A stretch of DNA of 64,000 bases from an uncultured Oscillospiraceae bacterium (GCA_902492045.1 CABUKB010000006.1:1-64000), one strand, 5' to 3'. Shown: positions 42,354-50,565, numbered from the stretch's first letter. Notes: generated by a model from the letters alone, not told the origin. Numbers and translations are program-made.

Positions 42354-42524
42354 ATGAAAACCGAATGGATATTATGCCCTGTCTGCGGCAACAAAACCCG
42401 TGACAGACTGCGGGAAGATACCGTATTGAAAAACTATCCTCTCTACTGCCCGAAATGCAAGCAGGAAACGCTCATCAATGCAAAGGAATTACAGATAACC
42501 GTCATTCAAATGCAGGAACGCTGA
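42354..42524 (+). CDS. Cysteine-rich KTR domain protein
   Basis: A 56-residue protein with two CxxC pairs, CPVCGNKTRDRLRED and LYCPKCKQETLIN, giving a likely zinc ribbon. The KTR motif marks the small family often found on conjugative or mobilizable elements, for example near tetracycline-resistance genes. Function is unknown. ATG 42354 follows AAGGAG, 11 bp after the glycosylase. It is the last gene of the cargo operon. Confidence 0.85.
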   Translation: MKTEWILCPVCGNKTRDRLREDTVLKNYPLYCPKCKQETLINAKELQITVIQMQER

Positions 42525-42617
42525 CAAGACTATGTATGCCGCCGTGTATGGATAACACCATAGCGGCGGTTTTTCTTAACAACGAATGTCCCGTAAAGTG
42601 CAGCATTCGTTGTTTTT

Positions 42618-44030
42618 CTATCGGCTGTCTCTGTCAAAGGATTTCTTTCTGCGTGGCTGCTGTCTGCCCTGCTTCTGCAACTGCCTGAGCCTGTTTCTGA
42701 CGCTCTCTTTTTCAGGCGGTTTCTGTGGTCTGCGCTTTTCCTTAACTTGTCGTTCCCACTCGGCAAGACTGCGGTTGTACTGTTCTACAATGGCTTCCGC
42801 TTCTCGGTAGGTTGCCATAAACGCCTGCACATCGGGATAGCCGTCCTCTTTTAGAATATCGGGCAGCTTGTCAAGCCTTTCGGAGATTTCCTTTTCGATC
42901 TGCTGTATCTGCTCTGTAAGGGCTTTTCGCTCCTTGCCCTTGAAAATCCCTGTTGTCTCTGAAAGCTGTGTTTTCAGCTTGGGCAGAACATTGTCCTGCA
43001 AATTCCTAATCCCTCTCGCCTCGTCCTGCACCCGTATCATCAGGTTTCGCATAGTGCGGAACTCTGCCATATCTATATTCAGCGTGGGTTTCGGCGGCAT
43101 ACCGTGTTCACGGATTAGGCTTTGCAGGAAGTCTTTTGCTCGGCTTACGATACTGCGGAACAGATTGGGCAGCCAGCCCTTGCTTTTGATAGACTGGCTC
43201 GCCTTGTCGTGTATCTCGGTCTGCTTGACTTCTAAAATCTTCGCTTCGGAAATCCCCGATAATAACGCCATATCTGCTGTCCTGTTCCATTCCTGCCTTG
43301 CGGCATTGTCGGCTTTGATTTCATCCTCTTTGGGATTGTTCTTGCCGATTTTCTTTGTTGGCAGGTACACACTGTTTTTATCAAATACCTTCAAATGCTG
43401 TTCGGGGTCGGAAATATGGCGGTTGATAAGGTCGGTATAAACTGCCTTTACCTCCCGAAGAAAAGGCTCACTCTTAAACCTATCATCTTTCGTGGTAAAC
43501 AGATGGCTCTCGTAAACTTCTCCTTTTTTAATGACGGTACAGCCCTTTCGGATTTTTCCGTCCTCACCGGTAATCTCTTTCTTGGTGCGTACCCGTTTGC
43601 CCGTTTCATCAAAGAATACGCTTCGGGTGGCAATCTTGATTTCGGGTTCTGGCAAAAGCGTCCGTTCGCTGAAAATCAGATGAATGTGATAATTGGTCTT
43701 GCGTTTGTTGTGGTGCAGAGCCGACACACATTCCACGCCATACCGCCTGTGAAATTCTTCCGTGAAATCTTCGAGAACCTGCTGCGGCTCATACTGCGTA
43801 TAGACTTCGGGCAGGGCGATAATCAGTTCCCTCGCTTCGATACACTTTCCGCCTGCGCCGCTTCGCCTAAATTCCTGCTGGCTTTCCCTTGCGAGACTGC
43901 TCCAAAAGTCATTCTCTGCGGTGCGGTAGGCGGCGTACAGGTTTTCCTGTCTTGCGGGACTTGTGATATAGGAAATCCGTCCTTTGACATTCGGCAGCTT
44001 CGACATCTGTATGAAGCTGTGTCTTGCCAT
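42618..44030 (-). CDS. MobA/MobL-family relaxase
   Basis: A 470-residue relaxase. The N-terminal HUH nuclease region contains RHSFIQMSKLPNVKGRISYI with a likely Tyr nucleophile at about residue 20, the ITSPARQENLYAAY stretch, and the metal triad HHNKRKTNYHIHLIFSE near 105-120. The rest is helical and charged (coiled coil about 320-440) with a basic tail. It nicks oriT and carries the strand to the recipient. ATG 44030 follows AGAAAGGA on the minus strand. It is transcribed away from the likely oriT at 44090-44220. It is the key evidence for mobilizability. Confidence 0.92.
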   Translation of the reverse strand: MARHSFIQMSKLPNVKGRISYITSPARQENLYAAYRTAENDFWSSLARESQQEFRRSGAGGKCIEARELIIALPEVYTQYEPQQVLEDFTEEFHRRYGVECVSALHHNKRKTNYHIHLIFSERTLLPEPEIKIATRSVFFDETGKRVRTKKEITGEDGKIRKGCTVIKKGEVYESHLFTTKDDRFKSEPFLREVKAVYTDLINRHISDPEQHLKVFDKNSVYLPTKKIGKNNPKEDEIKADNAARQEWNRTADMALLSGISEAKILEVKQTEIHDKASQSIKSKGWLPNLFRSIVSRAKDFLQSLIREHGMPPKPTLNIDMAEFRTMRNLMIRVQDEARGIRNLQDNVLPKLKTQLSETTGIFKGKERKALTEQIQQIEKEISERLDKLPDILKEDGYPDVQAFMATYREAEAIVEQYNRSLAEWERQVKEKRRPQKPPEKESVRNRLRQLQKQGRQQPRRKKSFDRDSR

Positions 44031-44063
44031 ATTATCCTTTCTCCCATAAATCGGGTGTTCTCA

Positions 44064-44072
44064 TTTTGCAAC
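44064..44072. promoter_or_regulatory. Operator half-site before the relaxase gene
   Basis: TTTTGCAAC, same 9-mer as the sites in the excisionase-repressor gap. On the minus strand it overlaps a TTGCAA -35 with a TTATGG -10 17 bases on, about 15 bases before the relaxase ribosome site. Confidence 0.5.
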
Positions 44073-44109
44073 CGTCTTGACAGTTGCCGCCGACACGAAA
44101 CAGTGGCGG

Positions 44110-44220
44110 CGAAAAGTATCAATGCGGGAACGGGAAGTGACTGCGTTGATACTTAGCTCCCCGCAGGGGCGAAATACCCTGAGTACAAATCGGAGATTTG
44201 TGCGAGGGGTGTATTTCGCT
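44110..44220. other. Candidate oriT: cluster of inverted repeats upstream of the relaxase
   Basis: Two hairpins lie in a gene-free gap: AAGTATCAATGC / GCGTTGATACTT (44114-44125 with 44143-44154) and GCGAAATAC / GTATTTCGC (44169-44177 with 44211-44219), with an inner ACAAATC / GATTTGT (44185-44191 with 44195-44201). This position and structure are typical of oriT of MobA/MobL elements. No nic-site consensus could be confirmed by eye. Confidence 0.5.
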
Positions 44221-44267
44221 CTCAAACGCCGAGGGCTTAAAATCACTTCCCGAAAAAAGAATGGGCG

Positions 44268-44483
44268 TTATTCCACTCTGCGGACATCATTCTGATTGAG
44301 AAGATTTCTGCCCTGATTGACGCTCATAAAATGCTCCAGCGTGTCCCTGCGGATAATCGCTTTCCGCCCGACTTTAAGGACGGGTAGCTTACCCCAGTCC
44401 ACCAGCTTCCGCATGGTGTTCCTGCCGATACCCGTACATTCGGCGGCTTCCTCTATGGTAAGTCCCATTTTGACTGCGTTCAT
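44268..44483 (-). CDS. xis: Excisionase (Xis), MerR-like helix-turn-helix
   Basis: A 71-residue protein with the excisionase pattern LTIEEAAECTGIGRNTMRKL (winged helix, residues 8-27), VDWGKLPVLKVGRKAIIRR and a basic end. It bends DNA at the element ends and directs the integrase to excise. ATG 44483 follows AAAGGAGG on the minus strand; promoter TTGACA-17-TATAAT (44561-44533). It is divergent from the HTH repressor, and three operator sites lie in between. Confidence 0.9.
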   Translation of the reverse strand: MNAVKMGLTIEEAAECTGIGRNTMRKLVDWGKLPVLKVGRKAIIRRDTLEHFMSVNQGRNLLNQNDVRRVE

Positions 44484-44511
44484 TTTATCAACCTCCTTTC
44501 AAGGATACTCG

Positions 44512-44620
44512 TTTTGCAACTATGCACCTGTAATTATACTTATTTTGCTACCTCCTGTCAACCTGTTTTGCAACTGTTCATAAAATATTTTTAATTATTA
44601 TTGCAAAACAGGTTGCAAAG
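44512..44620. promoter_or_regulatory. Divergent control region of xis and HTH repressor
   Basis: Copies of TTTTGCAAC are at 44512-44520 and 44566-44574, a variant TTTTGCTAC at 44543-44551, and the reverse GTTGCAAAG at 44612-44620. A perfect 15-bp inverted repeat CAACCTGTTTTGCAA pairs 44559-44573 with 44601-44615. The copies overlap the -35 of xis (minus strand TTGACA 44561-44556, TATAAT 44538-44533) and the -35 of the repressor (TTGCAA 44613-44618, 17 bp, TATAAT 44636-44641). This layout suggests that one regulator shuts both promoters. Confidence 0.75.
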
Positions 44621-44665
44621 TGAGTTTATATGTGCTATAATAATACCCGTTAGGAGGTGAAAACC

Positions 44666-45331
44666 TTGAAAGACAAAATCACATTCACCGCAAAACAAGT
44701 CGGCGAACGGGTAAAAGAACGCCGAACGGAGTTAAACTTAACAATGCCCGAACTCGGCAAGCGTATCGGCGTAAACAAATCCACCATTCAGCGGTATGAA
44801 GCAGACGGCGTTGACCCGAAGCGTACTATGATTATCAACGGTCTTGCCGATGCGCTGCTTACCACTCCCGAATGGCTGACAGGGCTTTCCGAGGAAAAGG
44901 AATATGATGCCCGCACGCTCTGCCAAAAGGACATTGAGGAGCATATCAAAAAGTACCTTGATACGGTTTCCTCCACGGTCAGCGGAGAGCCGCACCAGCA
45001 GCTTCTTACCACCTTCCTCGGCAAGATGATTGACCTGTACTCGGTGCTGTGCCACTACTTTGCCAACGCTATGGCGGAGGTTGACCGTGTGGCGGAGGAC
45101 GAGGGCTTGAAGCAGTCGATTATGCGGTATGCGATTGAGGTGGGCGCAATCGAAGAACGGGTCTACCGCAAAGAAATGGAAATACCTATCGAAGATATGA
45201 AGCGTTTTTTAGACGGAATTTTACATATCTACGATGAGGGACGCACCAAAGTATCTATGGGCGACCTCTTCGGGATAGTGACGGAAGCCGAAAACAGGCT
45301 TGCCGAAAAAGAAAATTCCGTGGCACCTTGA
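44666..45331 (+). CDS. HTH (Xre-type) transcriptional regulator of the element
   Basis: A 221-residue protein. The N-terminal Xre helix-turn-helix (about 10-65) has RRTELNLTMPELGKRIGVNK, STIQRYEADGVDPKR and ALLTTPEWLTGLSEE. The long C-terminal helical part (about 85-215) is of unknown role, perhaps effector or dimer. TTG 44666 is chosen because AGGAGG ends eight bases upstream; the GTG at 44657 lies inside the ribosome site. It probably binds the TTTTGCAAC sites in front of itself, xis and the relaxase and keeps the element quiet. Confidence 0.8.
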   Translation: MKDKITFTAKQVGERVKERRTELNLTMPELGKRIGVNKSTIQRYEADGVDPKRTMIINGLADALLTTPEWLTGLSEEKEYDARTLCQKDIEEHIKKYLDTVSSTVSGEPHQQLLTTFLGKMIDLYSVLCHYFANAMAEVDRVAEDEGLKQSIMRYAIEVGAIEERVYRKEMEIPIEDMKRFLDGILHIYDEGRTKVSMGDLFGIVTEAENRLAEKENSVAP

Positions 45332-45341
45332 CAAAAAAATA

Positions 45342-45363
45342 TGCCGATTGAAACCAACCGGCA
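45342..45363 (+). terminator. Hairpin between repressor and integrase
   Basis: TGCCGATTG / CAACCGGCA (one GU pair) with a four-base loop. There is no T-run after it, so it may be a weak terminator or an integrase-leader structure. Confidence 0.35.
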
Positions 45364-45384
45364 AAAGTGACATTCTTTACTTTA

Positions 45385-45416
45385 CGCACACCATATGTCA
45401 CAGTCCCGATTGCCAC
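45385..45416 (-). repeat. Integrase leader sequence with inverted copy at 36298-36328
   Basis: ATATGTCACAG (45393-45403) and CCGATTGCCAC (45406-45416) occur in reverse complement at 36313-36323 and 36298-36308. The pair brackets the interior of the element. Confidence 0.5.
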
Positions 45417-45439
45417 GGATAGAAAGGAGTTTTTTATCT

Positions 45440-46738
45440 ATGGCAAAAGGTTCTGTAAGAAAGAAAGGCAAAAAGTGGTATGGTCGCTTTTACATTGAAG
45501 ATGAAAGCGGAAAAAAGGTGCAAAAGGAGTTTGTAGGGACAGAAAGCAAGTCTGAAACAGAAGCCCTGCTCAGAAAGGCAATCGCTGATTATGAGGAAAA
45601 GAAGTTTGTTGCAAAGGCTGAAAACGCAACAGTTGGTATGCTGTTGGATATGTGGGTGGAGGAAGAACTGAAACCCGGCAATTTAAGCAACGGTACGGTA
45701 ATGGCATATCAGGGAACGGTCAACCGTATCAAGCAGCACCCTATCGCTAACCGTAAGCTGAAAACCGTTACCGCCGACCATTTACAGGCGTATATGGACT
45801 ATCTCAGTTTCGGCGGGACAAATCCCGACGGTACGACTGCAAAGGCTCTCAGCAAGGGGTATTTACGGTTATTTTCGGCTGTGTTACAAGGGGCGTTCCG
45901 TTTTGCGGTATTCCCGAAGCGGATGATTACCTTTAACCCTATGCAGTATGTGGTATGGCGAGGAAAAAAGGAAGAATATGAACTGTTCTCGGACGGGGAC
46001 GGAGAAACCGCTTCTACACCAACGCTCAGCTATGAACAGTATCAACGGTTAGAGGACTTTCTGAAAAAGAAAGATAATCCTGCACTTCTTCCCATACAGA
46101 TAGCCTATTATACAGGCTTACGTATCGGTGAGGTTTGCGCCTTGACTTGGCAGGACATAAATCTTGAGGAACAATATCTCACGGTACGCCGCAGTATGCG
46201 CTACAACGGGGCAAGGCACAAGACTGAGATAGGGGCAACAAAGCGAAAGAAAATCCGCACCGTTGATTTTTGCGATACGCTGGCGGCAATCCTGCGGACA
46301 GCAAAAACCGAACAGCACAAAAACCGCTTCCGATATGGAGAACTTTACAGCCTCAACTACTACAAAGAGGTCAAGGAAAAAGACCGCACCTATTACGAGG
46401 TTTACAGCCTGCCGAGAACGGAAGAAATCCCCGATGACTACAAGGAAATCTCCTTTGTCTGCCTCAGACCTGACGGAGCATATGAAGCACCGAGTACGGT
46501 GGGGATTATGTGCAGGACGGCAAGTAAAAAGGTCGAGGGGTTAGAGGGCTTCCATTTCCACCAGCTTCGGCACACATTTACAAGCAATCTGCTCTCGAAC
46601 GGGGCAGCACCGAAGGATGTGCAGGAGCTTCTCGGACACGCCGATGTAAGTACCACGATGAACATTTACGCTCACGCTACAAGGGAAGCGAAGCGCAGTT
46701 CCGCAAGGCTGCTGGATAAAGTAGTCGGCGGGGCATAA
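45440..46738 (+). CDS. int: Tyrosine-type integrase of the inner element
   Basis: A 432-residue phage/Tn916-type recombinase: N-terminal arm-binding domain ([20 protein letters not shown]), core-binding SAM-like domain (about 65-165) and catalytic domain with [13 protein letters not shown] (box I Arg), [13 protein letters not shown] (His-x-x-Arg) and [18 protein letters not shown] containing the nucleophile Tyr. All active-site residues are present, so it should be active. ATG 45440 follows AGAAAGGAG; the earlier in-frame start at 45395 is in the leader. It lies at the right end, close to the candidate attachment site at 46816. Confidence 0.95.
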   Translation: MAKGSVRKKGKKWYGRFYIEDESGKKVQKEFVGTESKSETEALLRKAIADYEEKKFVAKAENATVGMLLDMWVEEELKPGNLSNGTVMAYQGTVNRIKQHPIANRKLKTVTADHLQAYMDYLSFGGTNPDGTTAKALSKGYLRLFSAVLQGAFRFAVFPKRMITFNPMQYVVWRGKKEEYELFSDGDGETASTPTLSYEQYQRLEDFLKKKDNPALLPIQIAYYTGLRIGEVCALTWQDINLEEQYLTVRRSMRYNGARHKTEIGATKRKKIRTVDFCDTLAAILRTAKTEQHKNRFRYGELYSLNYYKEVKEKDRTYYEVYSLPRTEEIPDDYKEISFVCLRPDGAYEAPSTVGIMCRTASKKVEGLEGFHFHQLRHTFTSNLLSNGAAPKDVQELLGHADVSTTMNIYAHATREAKRSSARLLDKVVGGA

Positions 46739-46815
46739 AAATTTCCCTTGTTTCGGCTTGTAAGGGCAAAAACAAGGGAAAATACATAAGGTTGGAATAC
46801 AAAACAGGCGTAAAG

Positions 46816-46834
46816 CCTTGAAGACAAAGGACTT
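46816..46834 (+). repeat. Candidate attR of the inner element
   Basis: CCTTGAAGACAAAGGACTT, pair of 36162-36180. Tandem AAGGGCAA/AAGGGAAA units lie at 46760-46781, inside the element end, mirroring 36248-36273. Confidence 0.4.
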
Positions 46835-46892
46835 TTAGAGGGTTAGATAGATAAATCGGAATTTTGTTAAGAAGCGGAGGTGTCAAAACGGA

Positions 46893-47557
46893 ATGTTAAA
46901 AGCGCTGTTTATAGATTTTTATGGAACTGTCGTACATGAAGATGGAGAAGTAACTAAACAGGTATCGCAGGAAATATATAATACAGGGGAAGTGTCCGAT
47001 AAATCAGAAATAGGTGCATATTGGTGGAATGAGTTTCAAAAAGCATTTAATTCAGCTTATGGAGACAGATTTGAAACGCAACGAAAATTAGAATATCAGT
47101 CATTGAAGAAAACAATAGAGTATTTCAAGTCAACTGCCAATGCACAAGAATTAAGTGACTTGATGTTTGCACATTGGATAAAGCCACCCATTTTGAGGAA
47201 TCAAAGCAGTTTTTTGAAATGTGTCCAGTACCAATTTACATTGTATCTAATATCGATAGGGACGATATTTTGAAAGCAATAGAATATCATGGATTGAATC
47301 CTGCTGGCATATTTACAAGTGAAGATGCAAAATCATATAAACCAAGAAAAGAACTTTTTGAGTTTGCACTAAATAGTACGGGATTGTCTGTTGAGCAAGT
47401 GGTACATATTGGTGATTCATTGAGTAGTGATGTTAAAGGGGCTTCGACGATTGGAATAGGTGTGATATGGATAAATCGTAGTAAAAAGGAAATTCCAAAC
47501 GGAGTTATTACTGTTGAAAATTTATTAGAGGTATATAATACAGATTATTTCAAATGA
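46893..47557 (+). pseudogene. HAD-family hydrolase, frameshifted
   Basis: The two frames 46893-47273 and 47174-47557 form one HAD hydrolase of about 222 residues: DxD-type motif FIDFYGTVV, then AHWIKPPI joining to FEESKQFFEMCPVPIYIVSNID (motif II), KSYKPRKELFEFAL (motif III Lys) and HIGDSLSSDVKGA (motif IV). The break lies in the T-run at 47191-47194: one more T restores PPIFEES. It may be a true mutation or a homopolymer sequencing error. It follows a GCGGAGG ribosome site and is the cargo of the first repeat-ended segment. Confidence 0.75.
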
Positions 47558-48077
47558 ATATGGTTATTAGTAAGTACGAACACTTGAAAATTCCAGTTTG
47601 TGTAAGGGTTTGGGATTTGACCAACAAGCAAAAATCTCTCTTTCTATCGACGAGAACGAGTGATTTTTACGGAAAGGGTACCCCTTTCCTATGCTTGCTA
47701 CGCTACGGAACTTTTCACAAAGAAACGGAAGGGAAAGGATAACCTGAACAGATAGTTTTACCCTTTGAAATGTTACGCAGTTAAAGGATATTTTTGAGCA
47801 AAAGGGTATAAACACTTTACTCTATCAGGTTTAATACCTTTCCTGCAAGGCTTATTGAGGCTCTAATGCTAAACATAGAGAAAATATCATCTTCTGTATT
47901 TGATTTTCGTTTTTGTATTTGACGCCTTTTTGCCGCCCGCGCTTACAAAACGAATTTATATGGAGTTACGGCAGGATATATAGAGATACGGGGAAACCCC
48001 TATAAATCGGGGCTTTTTCCTCACTTCTATAAACACTTGCAAGAAGTTATAAGGCTATTTTCGTCTATAAAATCAAT
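47558..48077. other. Gene-free right-end sequence of the first segment
   Basis: Mostly the right-end repeat (47660-48080). Besides it, a short hairpin CGGGGAAACCCC near 47983-47995. The ORF at 47554-47742 reads through the repeat and looks spurious. Confidence 0.5.
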
Positions 48078-48080
48078 AAA
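47660..48080 (+). repeat. Right-end repeat RE, copy 1 (contains repeat R copy 2)
   Basis: Aligns with 48933-49340: starts GTGATTTTTACGGAAAGG, passes GGTACCCCTTTCCTATGC, AAGGCTTATTGAGG and CTAAACATAG, and ends GCAAGAAGTTATAAGG and TCGTCTATAAAATCAATAAAA. The two copies have diverged but keep the order of blocks. Confidence 0.6.
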
Positions 48081-48233
48081 ATAGTATTTGATTTTGTATT
48101 ATCAAAAAGGCTTTGAACTGTGAAAGCCTATGTAAATACTGACTTTTACAGAGATGTAGATGCCTGAAATAGCAATGATTTTTGCTGTCTTGGTGCCCAA
48201 ATGGTGCCTGAATTCCCTGTGGCGTTATAAAAC
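48078..48233 (+). repeat. Left-end repeat LE, copy 2
   Basis: Same sequence as 35836-35990, with AAAATAGTATTTGATTTTG, AATGATTTTTGCTGT and tandem TGGTGCCCAAATGGTGCC. It starts exactly where right-end copy 1 ends. Confidence 0.65.
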
Positions 48234-48265
48234 TAATTAGAAGTTGCAGAGGAGTTAATATCAAG

Positions 48266-48883
48266 ATGAATAATAGACATTTGTTTTTAACATCATCTGG
48301 TCTATCAGATAGAACGAAAAAAATGTTTGCTGATATTATTAAAAAGAGCCTAAAGGAAATAAGAATACTATATATTCCAACGGCAGGATATGAAACAGAT
48401 AGTGCAAGGGAAGGATTTGCTGTATGCTTGGATGAACTTGCGAAAATGGGGATTAGGTATGATAATATTTTAATTTATAACTTAGAATTACTTCTTTCTA
48501 AAGAGTATAAGAGAACATATTCAGCGCATATCGGTAATCCGGCAATGGTTTCCAGATTGTTGACTATTGAGGAATTGAGCGCATTTGATGCTGTTTTTGT
48601 TAGTGGCGGAGACAGCACAGTTCTTTGTCGGGAAATGGTTAGAACAGGCTTTGACGAAGTATTAAAAAGAGCAATTGATGATGGACTTGTATATGTTGGA
48701 ATTAGTGCGGGAAGCATGTATGCTGCAGGAAATTTAGACAATGGTTTGCATATTATTTTGAATCCCGTAATTCCACATTGGAGCGGCCAGAAGGCAACTG
48801 AAATAACCAATTTGTCAGCTGAAATATATTTGTCTGACGGACAAGCACTTTATGTTGAAAATGATGAAATAAGATTGATATAA
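48266..48883 (+). CDS. Peptidase E-like serine peptidase (S51)
   Basis: A 205-residue protein of the class-I-glutamine-amidotransferase-like S51 family: LFLTSSGLSDRTKKMF, LYIPTAGYETDSAREGF, FVSGGDSTVLC and the nucleophile Ser in YVGISAGSMYAAGNL. Peptidase E cuts Asp-Xaa dipeptides; relatives of this type are common on Firmicute mobile DNA and their substrate is unclear. The ATG follows GAGGAGT. It is the only gene between left-end copy 2 and right-end copy 2. Confidence 0.88.
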   Translation: MNNRHLFLTSSGLSDRTKKMFADIIKKSLKEIRILYIPTAGYETDSAREGFAVCLDELAKMGIRYDNILIYNLELLLSKEYKRTYSAHIGNPAMVSRLLTIEELSAFDAVFVSGGDSTVLCREMVRTGFDEVLKRAIDDGLVYVGISAGSMYAAGNLDNGLHIILNPVIPHWSGQKATEITNLSAEIYLSDGQALYVENDEIRLI

Positions 48884-49547
48884 AATATTTCCAACAATTG
48901 AAAAGCCTTCTTGCTACCACAGAGAATAATGTGTGATTTTTACGAAAAGGGTACCCCTTTCCTATGCTTGCTACGGAACTTTTCGCAAGGGAATGGAAGA
49001 GAAAGGATAATCTAAACGGGAGGGCGTTTTCTTTGAAATGCTACGTAATTAAAAGTGTATTCTTTCTGAAAGGGCATAAATGCCTATCGCTATCGGTTTG
49101 ATTCCTGTAAAAACTTTGTTTATTTATAAGGCTTATTGAACCCCTAACATAGTGGTATAAAAACAAGGTATCCCTAAAATGACTTTTCGGGCGTGATAAC
49201 ACAATCCTTCACTGTCTTGTTCATGGTGCTAAAATGGTACCCAACTTTACAAAGCCAACCTATGCGGAAATATGGGAAGATACAAGCAGCTATGGGAGAA
49301 CCCATGCAAGAAGTTATAAGACGATTTTTGTCTATAATATTTCCATACAAAGTGACAACTTGAAATATGTTTAATGGTTGAATTTCTGATAGGCGGTGAA
49401 GCAATTATGCCGTTTGTTCGAGGTAATTACTCGGTGCAGTTGTAAAATCTGGTAACAGGTTGCACCGAGGTTAAAAACTTATGTTATCAGGTAACTGCAC
49501 CCTATCGTAAAACATAAAATACCAATACGAAAAGGAGTAGTTATTCA
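48884..49547. other. Gene-free stretch between peptidase E and methyltransferase
   Basis: Right-end repeat copy 2 (48933-49340) fills most of it. After it an imperfect hairpin TCGGTGCA / TGCACCGA (49431-49438 with 49461-49468) lies in the leader of the methyltransferase and might be a regulatory leader. Confidence 0.5.
48933..49340 (+). repeat. Right-end repeat RE, copy 2 (contains repeat R copy 3)
   Basis: Homologue of 47660-48080, with GTGATTTTTACGAAAAGG, GGTACCCCTTTCC, GGCTTATTGAACCCC and the end GCAAGAAGTTATAAGACG / TTTTTGTCTATAATATT. It contains a tandem ATGGTGCTAAAATGGTACCC at 49226-49248. Confidence 0.6.
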
Positions 49548-50309
49548 ATGAATAAAGAACAGTTATTCAATGAATGGTTAGAAGAAGAAAAGGTTGCACA
49601 TATTCATGGGTGGGATTTTTCTCATATACATGGAAAATACGAAGCAGAAAACGATTTGCCCTGGGATTATCGTAACATTATTCGTCACTATTTATTGCCT
49701 GAAATGAGGCTATTAGATATTGACACAGGTGGTGGCGAGTTTCTTCTTTCATTAAAACACCCTCTTGGTCATTTAAGTGCAACAGAAGCATACCCACCCA
49801 ATGTCGAACTATGCAAAGAAAAATTACTTCCACTGGGGGTGGATTTTAGGGCGGCAGATGGATTGGCTAAACTTCCTTTTGATAATGAAACATTTGATAT
49901 TGTAATAAATCGTCATGGAGCTTTCAACGAAAACGAAATATGGCGAGTATTAAAACCCAAAGGTATTTTTATCACTCAACAGGTAGGGGCAGAAAATGAT
50001 AGAGAACTTGTTGAACTATTATTAAACGAGGTCCCACCATTACCATTTCCGAAGCAATATTTGTATATAGTACAACAAGCATTTCAAGAAGTTGGTTTTA
50101 CAACTCTTGAAGCAGAAGAAGTATATCGTCCAATTCAATTTTGGAATGTAGGTGCTCTCGTTTGGTTTGCACATATTATTGAATGGGAATTCCCCAATTT
50201 TGATGTAGTAAAATGTTTGGCAAATTTATATCATGCACAAGAAGTGTTAGAAAAGAATGGAGTAATAGAGGGCAGAATACATAGATTTCTTTATGTAGCT
50301 CAAAAATAG
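49548..50309 (+). CDS. Class I SAM-dependent methyltransferase
   Basis: A 253-residue methyltransferase. It has a degenerate motif I LLDIDTGGGEFLLSL (Gly-rich loop with one replaced Gly), acidic SATEAYPPNVELCKEKL, FDNETFDIVINRH and EIWRVLKPKGIFITQQ. Relatives in Firmicutes are of unknown substrate and are often plasmid- or transposon-borne. ATG 49548 follows AAAAGGAG. It is the cargo of the third segment. Confidence 0.82.
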   Translation: MNKEQLFNEWLEEEKVAHIHGWDFSHIHGKYEAENDLPWDYRNIIRHYLLPEMRLLDIDTGGGEFLLSLKHPLGHLSATEAYPPNVELCKEKLLPLGVDFRAADGLAKLPFDNETFDIVINRHGAFNENEIWRVLKPKGIFITQQVGAENDRELVELLLNEVPPLPFPKQYLYIVQQAFQEVGFTTLEAEEVYRPIQFWNVGALVWFAHIIEWEFPNFDVVKCLANLYHAQEVLEKNGVIEGRIHRFLYVAQK

Positions 50310-50565
50310 GTTTATTGTATCTTGACAAATCGGGATTCTAATTGGTGCTGCCAAAAAGATTCTATCTGTGATGATTCTTGTGATGGCTGGATTATATGAG
50401 AACGTAAGCACTCGTTGTTTTCGCTTTCATTGTTGTTATTCAACACCAGGATAGCTTTATGATAGACAGGATTCATAGATGGAGGCTATCCTACAAGCAT
50501 ACAAATCGGCAAATGTAAACTGACTGAGCAGAGCGAAGATGAATTTCATGCGGATGAGGAAGAAT

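Larger units (their letters stand above)
36162..46838. mobile_element. Inner integrative mobilizable element (about 10.7 kb)
   Basis: Contains TnpV, cargo operon, MobA/MobL relaxase, excisionase, HTH repressor and an intact tyrosine integrase at its right end. No type IV secretion genes are present, so it would need a helper to transfer. Similar 19-23 bp sequences CCTTGAARAYAAAGGAYTT at 36162-36180 and 46816-46834 may be the attachment cores, and tandem AAGGGCAA repeats lie inside both ends. Removing it would rejoin the older left end with the HAD gene segment. Confidence 0.6.

Noticed and set aside
43395..44156. Plus-strand frame opposite the relaxase gene
   Set aside because: The relaxase on the minus strand has clear motifs; the plus frame has none and covers the oriT-like region.
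47554..47742. Small ORF after the HAD hydrolase
   Set aside because: It reads through the right-end repeat and is not preserved in the second copy of that repeat.
47653..49000. Possible CRISPR or other regular repeat array
   Set aside because: The repeats are long, divergent and only two or three in number, with genes between them; no spacers of even length and no cas genes.
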